A stretch of DNA of 64,000 bases from DASUPK01 sp963819715 (GCA_963819715.1 CAWFXE010000002.1:1178001-1242000), one strand, 5' to 3'; positions 51,765-60,869 are shown, counted from the stretch's first letter. Translations and numbers: made by a program. Notes: a model not told the origin generated them from the letters alone.

Positions 51765-54154
51765 CAGGAACCCGGCGAAAGGATCAGCGTCTCGAAGGGG
51801 GCCTCGCCGGACATGGGCTGGGTCGCGCCCACCGACCAGCGGGGCTGAAGGTCGTCGTAGTGGGAGCTCCAGGCGTGGCCCGACTGCCCGGTGAAGGCCT
51901 GCCACTGCGACCGCTCCGGAGAGGCAGGATCGGCGAGCATCCGCCAGCTTGGCGCCCAGATCGCGTGGTAGGGGTCGTTCGGGTCGTAGGCGATCTGGGC
52001 GACGGTCTCCTGCCCGCCGCCCGGGTGGAGGGTGCGGTTGAAGATCCGCTCGGTGACCGAATGGATGCCTCCGAGCGCGTGAGGGAACTGGAGCGCGTGG
52101 ACCCTGCCCCACTGCCAGGTCTCCGGATCGGGGCCGAAACGCTCCTCCAGGTCGTCGAGCGCGCCACGCAGGGCCTCGAGCACCAGCTCGTCCCAGGAAC
52201 CGCCGATCAGCTCATCGTCGCCCTCGTCCCAGAGGGCGAGCAGGTGCGAGTGCCATCGCCAGGGTGAGGTGACGTGTGCGATGAAGCCGTTGTCGGCGCG
52301 ATCGAGGTAGCGGTCGGCGAGGTCGCGGTCGCCGATCGCCGCCCGCGTGAACTCCCGCGCCAGTCGCAGCAGGAACGCTTGGTAGATCGTGCCGGCGATC
52401 GTCTCCGGGCTCAGCCTGCGGTCCCAGCTCTTCAACCGTTCGAGCGCCCGGATCTCGCGCTGGCTGGTCGGCACCAGCCGGGCCAGGCGATGGACGACCT
52501 GGTCGCCGGGGATCGAGTAGAGGTCCGTCTGCATCCGGCGAAAGCTCTCGAGGTCGTGCTCCTCGGTCTCCTCGATCAGCTGCTCGATGCGCGCGGCGCG
52601 GTAGCCGTCGAGCCAGTCGCTCGTGATGTGTTGGGGGTAGGAGTCGTCGACCACCCGGTTGTTCGCCGTGACGATGAATCCCTCGTCGGGGTCGACCAGC
52701 TCCGGCAGCTCGTCGTAGGGGATCCAGCCGTCCCACTCGAACTCGCCCGTCCAACCCGGCTTCGGGAGATCGGGGCAATCGCCCTTCCGCTTCGGGACCC
52801 GGCCCATCATCTTGTAGCCAATCGATCCGTGCCGGTCGGCCCACACCAGGTTCGAGACCGGCATCGTGACGGTGCCGAGCATCTCCACCAGCTCCGGACC
52901 GCTGGTCGGCTCGAGCACGCCGACGTGGGCGTGCGAGATGGAGGGCTCGTCAAGCGCGGCCCAGCGCAGGGCGAGGGGCTGCTCGTCGTCCGCGCCGAGG
53001 GCCTGATTGACGATCGGGCCGTGGTGGGTGAGGCGCACCTCGTGCCGCTCGGGCTGGTCCTGCCCCCGGATTGAGATCAGCTCCTCGACGATCTCGAGCG
53101 GTCGCTGCTCGCCCCGGAACTCGTAGCTCTCTCCCTCGATGCGCTCGACGAAGAGGTCCTCCACGTCGGCCATGACATTGGTGAAGGAGAAGGCGACATC
53201 GTTGTTCTGGCCGAGCGAGATGCCCGGCAGGCCGGGGATCGACGCGCCCCGGCACCAGCGCCCGTCGAGCTCCAATCCGATCTCGTACCAGACGCCCGGC
53301 ATGCCGCTGGGCAGATGCGGGTCACCGGCGAGCAGCGCTCCCCCGGTGGCCGAGCGGCTCGGGCTCACCGCCCAGTTGTTGGAGCCGCTGGCGGCAGCGG
53401 CGAGGCCGATCTGGTTGCGGACCCGGCCGATCTGCTCCGCGAGCCCGAGGCCGTCGCCGTCGAAGCCATGTCCGGGCCGGAGCACGACCGGGTTGCCCTT
53501 CGGATATGTGGGATCGATCTTGGCGGCGCGCTCCTCGCCAAGCTCCCGGACCAGGTCCGCCCGCAGCAGCTCGCGCTCCCAGTTGGTGGAGAGGCCGAAG
53601 GAGAGGAGCTTGCCCCCGGCGAGCATGTCGGCGGGCCGCCACGGCTCGAAATCGAGGCGCAGGACCTGGAGCTCCGGAGGCGGCGCGGAAGCGGTCCGCA
53701 CCGCTTCGTTGACCCCCGCGCAGTACGCGTCGAGGAGCTGCCGCAGATCGCCGTCGAGCTCGGCCTCCTCCCGGAGCGCGACGCGGCGCAGCCCGAGGGT
53801 TCGCATGAGCCGGTCGACCGGCATCCCGGCCCGCCCGGCGATCTCGGAGACACGACCCGAGCAGATGCGACGCTGGATGTCGATCTGCCAAAGCCGGTCC
53901 TGGCCGTGGCAAAAGCCCTGGCCGAACCAGAGGTCCACGGCCGATTGCGCCCGGACGGTGGGCATTCCCCAGCGGTCCCGTGCGATCTCCACCCGGCCTT
54001 CGACGCCTCGCACTGCCACGTCGCCCTTGGTCCGGGGCAGAGGCTGTCGAAAGAGCCGCCACCAGATGCCGGCGGCGGTCGCGCCAAAGAGCGCGCCGCC
54101 GATCCCCATCCCCTTGGCTCCGTTGCGAAGCAGCCGCCCACCATCTATGCCCAT
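51764..54154 (-). CDS. Penicillin-acylase-family Ntn hydrolase
   Basis: 796 residues from ATG 54154. An N-terminal hydrophobic segment (residues 16-32) may anchor it to the membrane or act as a signal. The alpha chain has IARDRWGMPTVRAQSAVDLWFGQGFCHGQDRLWQ; the precursor is predicted to cleave before Ser258 in ASGSNNWAVSPSRSATGGALLAGDPHL, whose N-terminal Ser becomes the nucleophile. Family members hydrolyse amide bonds of penicillins, cephalosporins or N-acyl homoserine lactones. The native substrate here is unknown. It forms a two-gene operon with the PPOX-fold gene. Confidence 0.92.
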   Translation of the reverse strand: MGIDGGRLLRNGAKGMGIGGALFGATAAGIWWRLFRQPLPRTKGDVAVRGVEGRVEIARDRWGMPTVRAQSAVDLWFGQGFCHGQDRLWQIDIQRRICSGRVSEIAGRAGMPVDRLMRTLGLRRVALREEAELDGDLRQLLDAYCAGVNEAVRTASAPPPELQVLRLDFEPWRPADMLAGGKLLSFGLSTNWERELLRADLVRELGEERAAKIDPTYPKGNPVVLRPGHGFDGDGLGLAEQIGRVRNQIGLAAAASGSNNWAVSPSRSATGGALLAGDPHLPSGMPGVWYEIGLELDGRWCRGASIPGLPGISLGQNNDVAFSFTNVMADVEDLFVERIEGESYEFRGEQRPLEIVEELISIRGQDQPERHEVRLTHHGPIVNQALGADDEQPLALRWAALDEPSISHAHVGVLEPTSGPELVEMLGTVTMPVSNLVWADRHGSIGYKMMGRVPKRKGDCPDLPKPGWTGEFEWDGWIPYDELPELVDPDEGFIVTANNRVVDDSYPQHITSDWLDGYRAARIEQLIEETEEHDLESFRRMQTDLYSIPGDQVVHRLARLVPTSQREIRALERLKSWDRRLSPETIAGTIYQAFLLRLAREFTRAAIGDRDLADRYLDRADNGFIAHVTSPWRWHSHLLALWDEGDDELIGGSWDELVLEALRGALDDLEERFGPDPETWQWGRVHALQFPHALGGIHSVTERIFNRTLHPGGGQETVAQIAYDPNDPYHAIWAPSWRMLADPASPERSQWQAFTGQSGHAWSSHYDDLQPRWSVGATQPMSGEAPFETLILSPGS

Positions 54155-54217
54155 GGAAGGTTCATACCAGGCTTCACAGCACGGGTTGCGCCTGCGGCGC
54201 ACCCTCGCATCAGGCGG

Positions 54218-54949
54218 TCAGTCGGTCAGATCGTCGGGCAGGCGACCCTCGTCCGCGAGCTTCTCGAGGTGCGCCTCCATGGCGATGCCCGCGGGCATGC
54301 GGAGCTCCTTGGGGACGTCGTCCCAGACGCCGGCGAGCAAGCCCGCCTTGGAGCGCTCCCCCCGCTCCAGCGCGGCGACGAGCCGGTCCTCCCGTTGCTG
54401 CCGGTGGGCCAGGTACTCGGCGATCTTCGCCTCCGGGTCATGGATCTCAGGTCCATGACCGGGATAGAGCACGGTCAGATCGAGATTCTCGAGCTTGCGC
54501 AGGGACTTCATGTAGTCCGCGAGGGAGCCGCCGAATTCACGCGGCCCGACGATCGTCGATCCCTGTCCCAGGATCAGATCCCCGCAGAAGCAGGCAAGCC
54601 CGTCGCCATCGAGCGCCAGGAAGCAGAGATGCTCCGCCGCGTGACCGGGCGTGGCCAGCGCGGTGAGCCCCGCGACCGTCTCGCCGTCGGCTGGCCTCGC
54701 GGGTTCGATCCCCAGCGGCTCGACGCCGGCGAGGTGATCGGCGTCGTCGTGGGTGAGGAGGACCGTGCCGATGCCGCCCCGATGCTCGGCAGCAGCGCGG
54801 ATCGCCGCGATGTGCCCGGCGTCGGCAGGGCCCGGGTCGATCACGGTCGCCGGGTCTCGGCCCACGAGGTAGGTGTTCGTTCCCTCGAGGGTCATCGGAC
54901 TCGGGTTTGGCGCCAGCAGGCGTTCGGCGTCGATCGGCACGGACTGCAT
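54218..54949 (-). CDS. MBL-fold hydrolase, LACTB2-like, with altered metal motif
   Basis: 243 residues. Metallo-beta-lactamase fold with LTHDDADHLAG where the family has HxHxDH; here the second His is Asp. Remaining ligands TPGHAAEHLCFL, FCGDLILG and LYPGHGPEI are normal. A C-terminal winged-helix-like tail (AHRQQREDRLVAALERGERSKAGLLAGVW) matches LACTB2-type proteins, which act on RNA or thioesters. It is divergent from the arsR operon and could share its control region. AAGAAGG just upstream of ATG 54949 may be the ribosome binding site. Confidence 0.85.
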   Translation of the reverse strand: MQSVPIDAERLLAPNPSPMTLEGTNTYLVGRDPATVIDPGPADAGHIAAIRAAAEHRGGIGTVLLTHDDADHLAGVEPLGIEPARPADGETVAGLTALATPGHAAEHLCFLALDGDGLACFCGDLILGQGSTIVGPREFGGSLADYMKSLRKLENLDLTVLYPGHGPEIHDPEAKIAEYLAHRQQREDRLVAALERGERSKAGLLAGVWDDVPKELRMPAGIAMEAHLEKLADEGRLPDDLTD

Positions 54950-54958
54950 TCTGCCTTC

Positions 54959-54988
54959 TTGACATGTGACTAAATGGTCACGTATAGT
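54959..54988 (+). promoter_or_regulatory. Complete promoter with embedded operator for the arsR operon
   Basis: -35 TTGACA (54959-54964), 18-base spacer, -10 TATAGT (54983-54988); the start codon is 7 bases later at 54996, so the transcript is leaderless. The inverted repeat GTGAC-N6-GTCAC (54966-54981) fills the spacer, a position where bound ArsR protein would exclude RNA polymerase. Confidence 0.8.
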
Positions 54989-54995
54989 CCATGCC

Positions 54996-55313
54996 ATGGA
55001 TGAGGTGTTCAAGGCGCTGGCCGATCCGACTCGCCGCGAGTTGCTCGACGAGCTGTTCGCGCGCGACGGGCAGACCCTGAGTGCCCTCGAGGAGCGACTC
55101 CCGATGACGCGCTTCGGCGTGATGAAGCACCTGCGGGTGCTGGAGGAGGCGAACCTCGTGGTCACGCGCAGGCGCGGCCGGGAGAAGCTCCATTTCCTGA
55201 ATCCCGTCCCGATCCGGCTCGCCTACGAGCGCTGGGTCAGCAAGTACGCGGAGCCCTGGGTCTCCGGACTCACCGGGCTCAAACGAGAACTCGAGGAGGA
55301 AGACGTTGCCTGA
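54996..55313 (+). CDS. ArsR-family regulator
   Basis: 105 residues, one winged helix: DEVFKALADPTRRELLDELFARDGQTLSALEERLPMTRFGVMKHLRVLEEANLVVTRRRGREKLHFLNP. There is no CxC metal-sensing motif, and the gene precedes an AHSA1/SRPBCC gene, the frequent metal-independent ArsR-SRPBCC arrangement. Expected to repress its own operon via the palindrome in the promoter. Leaderless start at ATG 54996. Confidence 0.9.
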   Translation: MDEVFKALADPTRRELLDELFARDGQTLSALEERLPMTRFGVMKHLRVLEEANLVVTRRRGREKLHFLNPVPIRLAYERWVSKYAEPWVSGLTGLKRELEEEDVA

Positions 55314-55821
55314 GGAATTCGATGTTCCCCATCGGATCGCGCTCGTTCCCGATTCCGACGGAAACAGCGGGACGGCCGTGTTCGAGATCTACATCAAGAC
55401 GACACCGGAGCGCCTGTGGGAGGCGATCACCGACCCCGAGATGCGACCGAAGTACAGCTTCGGGGTCGCCACCACGTCCGACTGGACGGAGGGTTCCATC
55501 TACAGCTCCGGCGTCCCAGGCGTCATCGACATCGCCGAGGGCGAGAACGTCGAGGTCGACCCGCCCAACCGGCTGGTGCAGACCATGACGGCGCTGTGGA
55601 GCGACGAGGTGAAGTCCGTAGGCCCCTCGCGGGTGACCTGGGAAATCCGCAAGGTCGGCGACTCCTGCCAGCTCACCGTGATCCACGACCAGCTTCCGAT
55701 CGACGCCAGCGGCGAGCTCTACGGCGGCTGGCCGATGATCCTCTCGGGCCTGAAGACCCTGCTCGAGACGGGGGAGCATCTGACGACGCCCGGATCGCTG
55801 CGGTACGTGCGGGCGGGCTGA
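55306..55821 (+). CDS. SRPBCC/AHSA1-family protein
   Basis: 171 residues, start-like fold of the Aha1 C-terminal type: FEIYIKTTPERLWEAITDPEMRPKYSFGVATTSDWTEGSIYSSG and the C-terminal helix GGWPMILSGLKTLLETGE. It overlaps arsR by eight bases from a TTG start, a common coupling for this pair. Ligand binding or a stress role is inferred from the family; no specific function known. Confidence 0.87.
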   Translation: MPEEFDVPHRIALVPDSDGNSGTAVFEIYIKTTPERLWEAITDPEMRPKYSFGVATTSDWTEGSIYSSGVPGVIDIAEGENVEVDPPNRLVQTMTALWSDEVKSVGPSRVTWEIRKVGDSCQLTVIHDQLPIDASGELYGGWPMILSGLKTLLETGEHLTTPGSLRYVRAG

Positions 55822-55824
55822 GCG

Positions 55825-56409
55825 ATGGGCGAGCTGACCGTTGTCGAGAGCCTGACCCTCGACGGAGTGATGCAGGCTCCAGGCCGCCCCAACGAGGACA
55901 CGCGCGGCGGCTTCGAGCACGGCGGCTGGGGTGTCCCGTACGCCGACGAGGTGATGGGGCGTGCGATGGGAGAGCGGATGGGAGGAGCCGGGGCGATCCT
56001 CCTCGGCCGGCTGACCTATGAGGATCTGTTCGGCTACTGGCCGAAGCAGAAGGACAACCAGTACACGGAGACGCTCAACCGCACCCGGAAGTACGTCGCC
56101 TCGAAGACGCTGAGCGAGCCGTTGCCCTGGGAGAACTCCCGCCTGATCGAGGGCGACCCCGCCGAGGCGGTCGGCGAGCTCAAGCGTGACGAGGAGCACC
56201 TCACCGTCATCGGTAGTGGAGAGCTCGTTCGCTCGCTCATGGGCCGCGACCTGATCGACGAGTTCCTCCTGCTCATCTACCCGCTGGTGCTTGGCTCAGG
56301 GCGGCGTCTCTTCCCAGAAGGGGCATTCGCCCGCCTGGAGCTCACCGATTCGCTGACCACGACCACGGGCGTGGTCATCGGCACCTATCGGACCGCGGAG
56401 GCGGGATGA
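55825..56409 (+). CDS. Dihydrofolate reductase-like (RibD C-terminal domain) protein
   Basis: 194 residues: VVESLTLDGVMQAPGRPNEDTRGGFEHGGWGVPYADE at the N-terminus, GAILLGRLTYEDLFGYWP, KYVASKTLSEPLPWENSRLIEGDP and TVIGSGELVRSLMGRDLIDEFLLLIYPLVLGSGRRLFPEG. These NADPH-binding proteins are frequent in actinobacteria and reduce unknown substrates. It is the third gene of the arsR operon, 3 bases after the SRPBCC stop. Confidence 0.9.
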   Translation: MGELTVVESLTLDGVMQAPGRPNEDTRGGFEHGGWGVPYADEVMGRAMGERMGGAGAILLGRLTYEDLFGYWPKQKDNQYTETLNRTRKYVASKTLSEPLPWENSRLIEGDPAEAVGELKRDEEHLTVIGSGELVRSLMGRDLIDEFLLLIYPLVLGSGRRLFPEGAFARLELTDSLTTTTGVVIGTYRTAEAG

Positions 56410-57251
56410 CCGAGGCGAAGCGGATCCTGATGGAGGGGATCGGCCTGGGGGAGTCGCCCCGCTGGCACGCGGGCCGGCTCCACTTCTCGGACTGGGTCGC
56501 ACACGAGGTGATCGCGCTGGACCCGGACGGAACGCACGAGGTCGCGGCCCAAGTCGACGCCTTCCCGTTCTCGATCGACTGGCTCCCGGACGGACCCATG
56601 CTGATTACCGCCGGCCGGCAGCTGTTGCGGATGGAGGCCGACGGGTCGCTGGTCACCCACCGCGATCTCAGCGATCTTTCCGAGCACGGGTGGAACGAGA
56701 TCGTGGTCGACGGAGTCGGAAACACGTACGTGAACGGCGCGGGGTTCGACCTGTTGGGAGGGGACGAGTTCGCTCCCGGCATCGTGGCGTTGCTGAGGCC
56801 CGACGGCTCGGCGGAAGTGGTCGCCGAGGACGTCGCGTTCCCAAACGGGATGGCGATCACGCCCGACGGTTCGACACTGATCGTCGCGGACTCATATGCG
56901 AAGGAGCTGATCGGGTTCGACCTCGCAGCCGAAGGGAGACTGGCCGGCCGTAGAACGTGGGCGGATCTCGGGCAGGGAGTCCCGGACGGGATCTGCATCG
57001 ACGCCGATGGTGCCGTCTGGTACGCCGACGTGCCCAACAGCAGATGCGTCAGGGTCCGTGAGGGCGGCGAGGTGATGCAGACGATCGAGCTCGACCGAGG
57101 CTGCTTTGCGTGCATGCTGGGCGGGGCCGACGGCCGGACCCTGTTCATGGCGGCACAGGAATGGAACGGCCCGGAGGACATCTTCGACGAGCCCAGGACG
57201 GGGCAGGTGCTGGCGATCGAGGCACCCGCCCCGCGCGCGGGTCGCCCATGA
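56406..57251 (+). CDS. SMP-30/gluconolactonase/LRE-family protein
   Basis: 281 residues, six-bladed beta-propeller of the SMP-30 family: GIGLGESPRWHAGRLHFSDWVAHEVIALD gives the metal Glu, HGWNEIVVDGVGNTYVN the Asn, and FPNGMAITPDGSTLIVADSYAKELIGFD the second Asn and Asp region. Members hydrolyse sugar lactones or organophosphates. ATG overlaps the preceding stop by four bases, so it belongs to the arsR operon. Confidence 0.9.
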   Translation: MTEAKRILMEGIGLGESPRWHAGRLHFSDWVAHEVIALDPDGTHEVAAQVDAFPFSIDWLPDGPMLITAGRQLLRMEADGSLVTHRDLSDLSEHGWNEIVVDGVGNTYVNGAGFDLLGGDEFAPGIVALLRPDGSAEVVAEDVAFPNGMAITPDGSTLIVADSYAKELIGFDLAAEGRLAGRRTWADLGQGVPDGICIDADGAVWYADVPNSRCVRVREGGEVMQTIELDRGCFACMLGGADGRTLFMAAQEWNGPEDIFDEPRTGQVLAIEAPAPRAGRP

Positions 57252-57272
57252 CGAATATGAAAGGCTGAGGGC

Positions 57273-57710
57273 ATGGCAACCAACGGACAACTGCTCAACG
57301 GTGTCGACTTCATCGCGTTCCCGACCAAGGACGCCGAGGCCGCGAAGAAGTTCTACGGCGAGATCCTCGGCCTGCCGTTCGGGAAGCAGTGGGGCGAGAT
57401 GCCCGCTTACGAGTTCGAGACCGGGGCCGTGACGATCGCCCTGATGCAGGTCGACGCCTTCAACATCGACTTCAGCCCCAATACCACGCCGCTCGAGTTC
57501 CACGTCGACGACTTCGACGCCGCCAAGGCCGAGCTCGAATCACGCGGAGTGGAGTTCGTCACTGACGTGATCGACAGCGGGGTCTGCAAGCAGGCGATCT
57601 TCCAGGACCCCGACGGCAACGTGCTGGCGATCCACCATCGCTACGCGACGGGTACGGCCTCGCAGGAGGACATGGACGCCGCCACGGAAGCGGCTGCCGG
57701 CACTGCCTAG
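57273..57710 (+). CDS. VOC-family protein
   Basis: 145 residues, one glyoxalase-like domain: VDFIAFPTKDAEAAKKFYGEILGLPFG at the start, PLEFHVDDFDAAKAELESRGVEFVTDVIDSGVCKQAIFQDPDGNVLAIHHRY at the end. The substrate is unknown. It is distinct from the VOC gene at 4 kb (different strand spacing and loop lengths). AAAGG upstream of ATG 57273 may serve as ribosome binding site. It may be the last gene of the arsR operon. Confidence 0.88.
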   Translation: MATNGQLLNGVDFIAFPTKDAEAAKKFYGEILGLPFGKQWGEMPAYEFETGAVTIALMQVDAFNIDFSPNTTPLEFHVDDFDAAKAELESRGVEFVTDVIDSGVCKQAIFQDPDGNVLAIHHRYATGTASQEDMDAATEAAAGTA

Positions 57711-57799
57711 GCAGCCTCGACCGCACTGGCGCCCAGATTCGGGCCTCCGCGCGAATACTGCGGTTGATCCCGTCTCGTGCCTGACCCAGAATCCCAGGG

Positions 57800-58645
57800 G
57801 TGGGCAGGACCTATCGAGGGGGACAAGCGAGGAGCGTCCGGTTCATCCTGGCCGGGGCCATTGGCGTGATCGCGGCAGTGCTCTGCATAGGTTCGGCGTC
57901 CGCGGTACAGCGGTCCGGCAATGCTCGGAGCCTCTATGTCCTCAAGGCGGAGGGCGGCCGGCTGCACACCCTGGGCGGGCAGCGTCGCGCGTTCAAGCTG
58001 GTCCTAAACGACCCGGTCGGCGACGTCAAGAGGACCAGGGCCTTCATCCGCGATTGGAAGCACAAGGGCTTCCATCGCCATCCGCCCACGGCGGCGATGG
58101 TCATCGCGAACGCTCCGGAGGACCGCGACGTGCAGATCGTCGAGCTGCGCCACCCGCGTTTGCTCGAGGGAGGCGATGTCGCATTCCGGGCACGGCCTGC
58201 CAAGGCCGGCAGCGGCGGCGCCCTACGGCACTTCCAGGCGATGGCCGATCCTCATGTGCCGCACCGGTTCGGAGGGGTCAGCCTGTTCGTCGACCCGACC
58301 CACTTGGTCAATCTGAACCTGACCTTCCAGAACCTCCCGCCAACCGTCGCCGGAAAGAGGTTCACGGCGACCCTCAGCAACGCCACGTTCGCCACCCCCG
58401 GCGAGGAGGGGTTCACCGTGGTCGCGAGCGATGGGGTCCACGTGGAGCTCCGGAACGAGCAGATCCTCATCGAGAGCGGCGGGTTCAGCGCGGCCAATGG
58501 GGGGCTCGGGTTCAGCGTGATCACCCGGGATCCATTCATCGCCGGTTCGGTGACGAGCCTGCCCGCCGGAATGTCCGGAAAATTCATCGCGGGCCCGGAT
58601 GTCCTGGTCCCGTTCAAGCCAGGCCCCTTCCAGTTCAGGTACTAG
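57800..58645 (+). CDS. Secreted protein of unknown function
   Basis: 281 residues from GTG 57800. An N-terminal signal peptide is visible (SVRFILAGAIGVIAAVLCIGSASA), followed by a region with His/Pro-rich sequence (HKGFHRHPPTAAMVIANAPEDRDVQIVEL), and a beta-rich C-terminal half (LVNLNLTFQNLPPTVAGKRFTATLSNATFATPGEEGFTVVASDGVHVEL). No conserved catalytic motif is seen. I do not recognise a family. Confidence 0.7.
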   Translation: MGRTYRGGQARSVRFILAGAIGVIAAVLCIGSASAVQRSGNARSLYVLKAEGGRLHTLGGQRRAFKLVLNDPVGDVKRTRAFIRDWKHKGFHRHPPTAAMVIANAPEDRDVQIVELRHPRLLEGGDVAFRARPAKAGSGGALRHFQAMADPHVPHRFGGVSLFVDPTHLVNLNLTFQNLPPTVAGKRFTATLSNATFATPGEEGFTVVASDGVHVELRNEQILIESGGFSAANGGLGFSVITRDPFIAGSVTSLPAGMSGKFIAGPDVLVPFKPGPFQFRY

Positions 58646-58649
58646 CGAG

Positions 58650-60734
58650 CTAGGCGGCCTTGACGGCAGTCGCGCCGGCGTCCACGCGGAGCTCGTGGGC
58701 GATCGCCTCACGCGCGCTCTCCGGCTCCAGGACGACGAATTCGCCGGCGCCCTTGAGGATCTCGCGGAGCAGCCAGTCGGTGCTCCCGTAGGGAACTTCG
58801 ATCACGAGTGCCTCGTCAGCGAGCTCCTCGATCACGGTGTGCTCCTCGCGCGCCCAGCGCGCCCGCTCGGGTGAGACCCAAACCCGGGCCACGTCGGCGG
58901 CCGGGACGTGCTCACCGGAGAGCCAGCCGCCCTCGATCGCGGCGATGTCCTCGACCTCGGGACGCGGCTCGAACCGCTCCTTCAGGACCTCTGCTTCCTT
59001 GATCCGGTCGAGGCGGAAGTGGCGGACGTCCTCGCGGCGGCGGTCGTAGGAGGCGACGTACCAGCCCTCGGGGCCGTTGGCGAGCGTGTAGGGCTCGATC
59101 TCGCGCTTCGTGAACTCGTCCTCGTTCTCCTTGTAGTACTGGATCGAGAGGACCCGCTGTCCCTCGATCGCCTTGTTCACCTTGCGCGCGACGTCCGAGT
59201 CGTCGCCGCCCGATGCGGCGATCTCCAGACCCTCCTCCGAGGGATCGTGGCCGAGCGCGGCCACGATCTTCTTTCGGGCGCTCACCAGTCCGCTCTGCGG
59301 CAGGTGGTCGCCGAACAGGTCGATCGCGGCGACCAGGGCCTTGGCCTCGAGCGGCAGCAGTCGCGCGGGCTTGGCGAAGTTGTCGCCGTAGGGCTCCGCG
59401 TCGACCTCGATCTCGTCACCCTGCAGCTCGGCGTAGAGGACGTAGGTGCCGCCGCCGAAGTTGACGACATTGAGCAGGTCGATGTCCTCGCGGAGCTCCT
59501 CCTCGCTGACGTGCAGCCGCTCCACCACGTCGGCCGTTGAGAGCCGGGCATCACCCTTCGAGGACTCGATCAGCATCCCGGCAAGCGTCACCAGGCGGGC
59601 GAAGCGCTCCGGGCGAATCGAGGAGTCCGACCGGCCGTTCGATCGCGCGCTGCGAGGCCGAGGCGGGACCGTCCGGACGGACCTGGCCGGCTCGAAGTCG
59701 TCGCTGTGGCGCTCGGAAAGAAGATCGAGCCTCTCGGCGACCTCCTCGGCAAGCTCGGGAGGATCGAGGACAGTCGCGTTCTGGCGCCAGTGCAGGACCC
59801 AGGCCACCATCTGGCGGCTCGACGCGTACTCCGTCTCGAAGATCCGCCCCTTGCCGGGCGAGCCGTCGCCGCGGCCGGGGTTGCGGAAGTCGCCATAGGC
59901 GCCGAAGTCCCTCTCGACGAGCCAGGCGATCCGTTCCTTGATGAAGATCTTGGCCGTCCCCTTGATCTCGCCGAGCTGCCATTCGGCCTTGCGGGCGTAG
60001 TCGCGGCGCTCGAAGTCCTCTGGCGGGGAGAAGTCGTGCTCTGCCTTCGACGCGTAGGAGACCTTGCCCTTGATCCGGGAGAGGCGGAAGACCCGGATCG
60101 CGTCCCGCTCGTGGGAGCGGCCGATCAAATAGAACTGGCCGCCGCGATAGACCAGGTGGTACGGGTCCACCTTGCGCCTCTCCTGCGAATCGCGCTCGAT
60201 CGTGTAGTAGGTGAACTCGATCGTCTTGCGGCGGGAGATCGCCGTCTCGATCTTCGAGAGGCGCTGGGAGACCTCGGCGCCGTCGGCCTTGGCGGTCATC
60301 CGCACCTCGACCGAGGACTGCTCGGGGGCCGTCAGCGGGCTCGGCCGGCCCCAGGAGACCTGCTGCAGCGCGAGCCGCAGCGGCTCCGCGTAGGCGAACT
60401 CGCCGTCGAGCAGCTGGAGGGCGGTCTGCAGTGCGGCCAGCTCGTCGTCGCCGAACTCGATCTCGGGCAGGTAGTAGTTCTCGGGTGGCAGGGAGTAGAG
60501 CTCGGACTCGTAGCCCTGGAGGCTCTCGCCCGGCTTCTCGACCTGGAGCGTGATGCCCAGGCTCTCGAGCTCCGCGCGGTCGGCGTAGAAGCGGCGCGCG
60601 AAGGCGTCGTCGTTCATGTCGCTGTACCCCTCCACCTCACGCTTGATCTCGAGCGCCGAGGTCGGCCTGCCCTGAGCCATGAGGTAAGAGATCAGCGAGA
60701 GCTGGCGGATCAGCTTCTCGGTGTCCTTGGCCAT
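58650..60734 (-). CDS. pafBC: Fused PafB-PafC DNA-damage-response regulator (tandem HTH-WYL)
   Basis: 694 residues, two complete units in one chain: HTH at about 1-70, WYL domain at about 165-225 (TIEFTYYTIERDSQERRKVDPYHLVYRGGQFYLIGRS), WCX region to about 330; then a Ser/Arg-rich linker (340-375), HTH at about 378-445, second WYL at about 530-590 (RVLSIQYYKENEDEFTKREIEPYTLANGPEGWYVASYD) and a C-terminal WCX. PafBC activates the LexA-independent DNA-damage genes in actinobacteria, apparently sensing single-stranded DNA through its WYL domains. In mycobacteria the halves are separate proteins. No proteasome or Pup genes lie nearby. TATGCT is 8 bases ahead of ATG 60734. Confidence 0.92.
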   Translation of the reverse strand: MAKDTEKLIRQLSLISYLMAQGRPTSALEIKREVEGYSDMNDDAFARRFYADRAELESLGITLQVEKPGESLQGYESELYSLPPENYYLPEIEFGDDELAALQTALQLLDGEFAYAEPLRLALQQVSWGRPSPLTAPEQSSVEVRMTAKADGAEVSQRLSKIETAISRRKTIEFTYYTIERDSQERRKVDPYHLVYRGGQFYLIGRSHERDAIRVFRLSRIKGKVSYASKAEHDFSPPEDFERRDYARKAEWQLGEIKGTAKIFIKERIAWLVERDFGAYGDFRNPGRGDGSPGKGRIFETEYASSRQMVAWVLHWRQNATVLDPPELAEEVAERLDLLSERHSDDFEPARSVRTVPPRPRSARSNGRSDSSIRPERFARLVTLAGMLIESSKGDARLSTADVVERLHVSEEELREDIDLLNVVNFGGGTYVLYAELQGDEIEVDAEPYGDNFAKPARLLPLEAKALVAAIDLFGDHLPQSGLVSARKKIVAALGHDPSEEGLEIAASGGDDSDVARKVNKAIEGQRVLSIQYYKENEDEFTKREIEPYTLANGPEGWYVASYDRRREDVRHFRLDRIKEAEVLKERFEPRPEVEDIAAIEGGWLSGEHVPAADVARVWVSPERARWAREEHTVIEELADEALVIEVPYGSTDWLLREILKGAGEFVVLEPESAREAIAHELRVDAGATAVKAA

Positions 60735-60742
60735 CGCGAAGC

Positions 60743-60748
60743 AGCATA
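60743..60748 (-). promoter_or_regulatory. -10 box, leaderless pafBC
   Basis: TATGCT on the minus strand, 8 bases before ATG 60734. The rest of the 140-base divergent spacer includes a TTGCGCAA palindrome at 60799-60806. Confidence 0.45.
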
Positions 60749-60863
60749 GACCCGGCCTCGTGCCCCCAATCCGCGGTGATTACGGATCAGGAATCGATTT
60801 GCGCAATTTGCGCGGCTGTGTTTGGGCGGGAAAAGTGCCGATGCCCGGGCCTGATCGCGCCGC

Positions 60864-60869
60864 TAGATT
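60864..60869 (+). promoter_or_regulatory. -10 box, leaderless small membrane protein gene
   Basis: TAGATT, 6 bases before GTG 60876. Confidence 0.5.

Noticed and set aside
54690..54712. GGGTTCGATCCCC, like a tRNA T-loop
   Set aside because: It lies inside the MBL coding sequence; no acceptor stem, anticodon arm or terminator surrounds it.
53315..54973. A 552-residue open frame on the plus strand
   Set aside because: Antisense to the penicillin acylase and MBL genes, which have clear conserved motifs; no recognisable domain or start signal.
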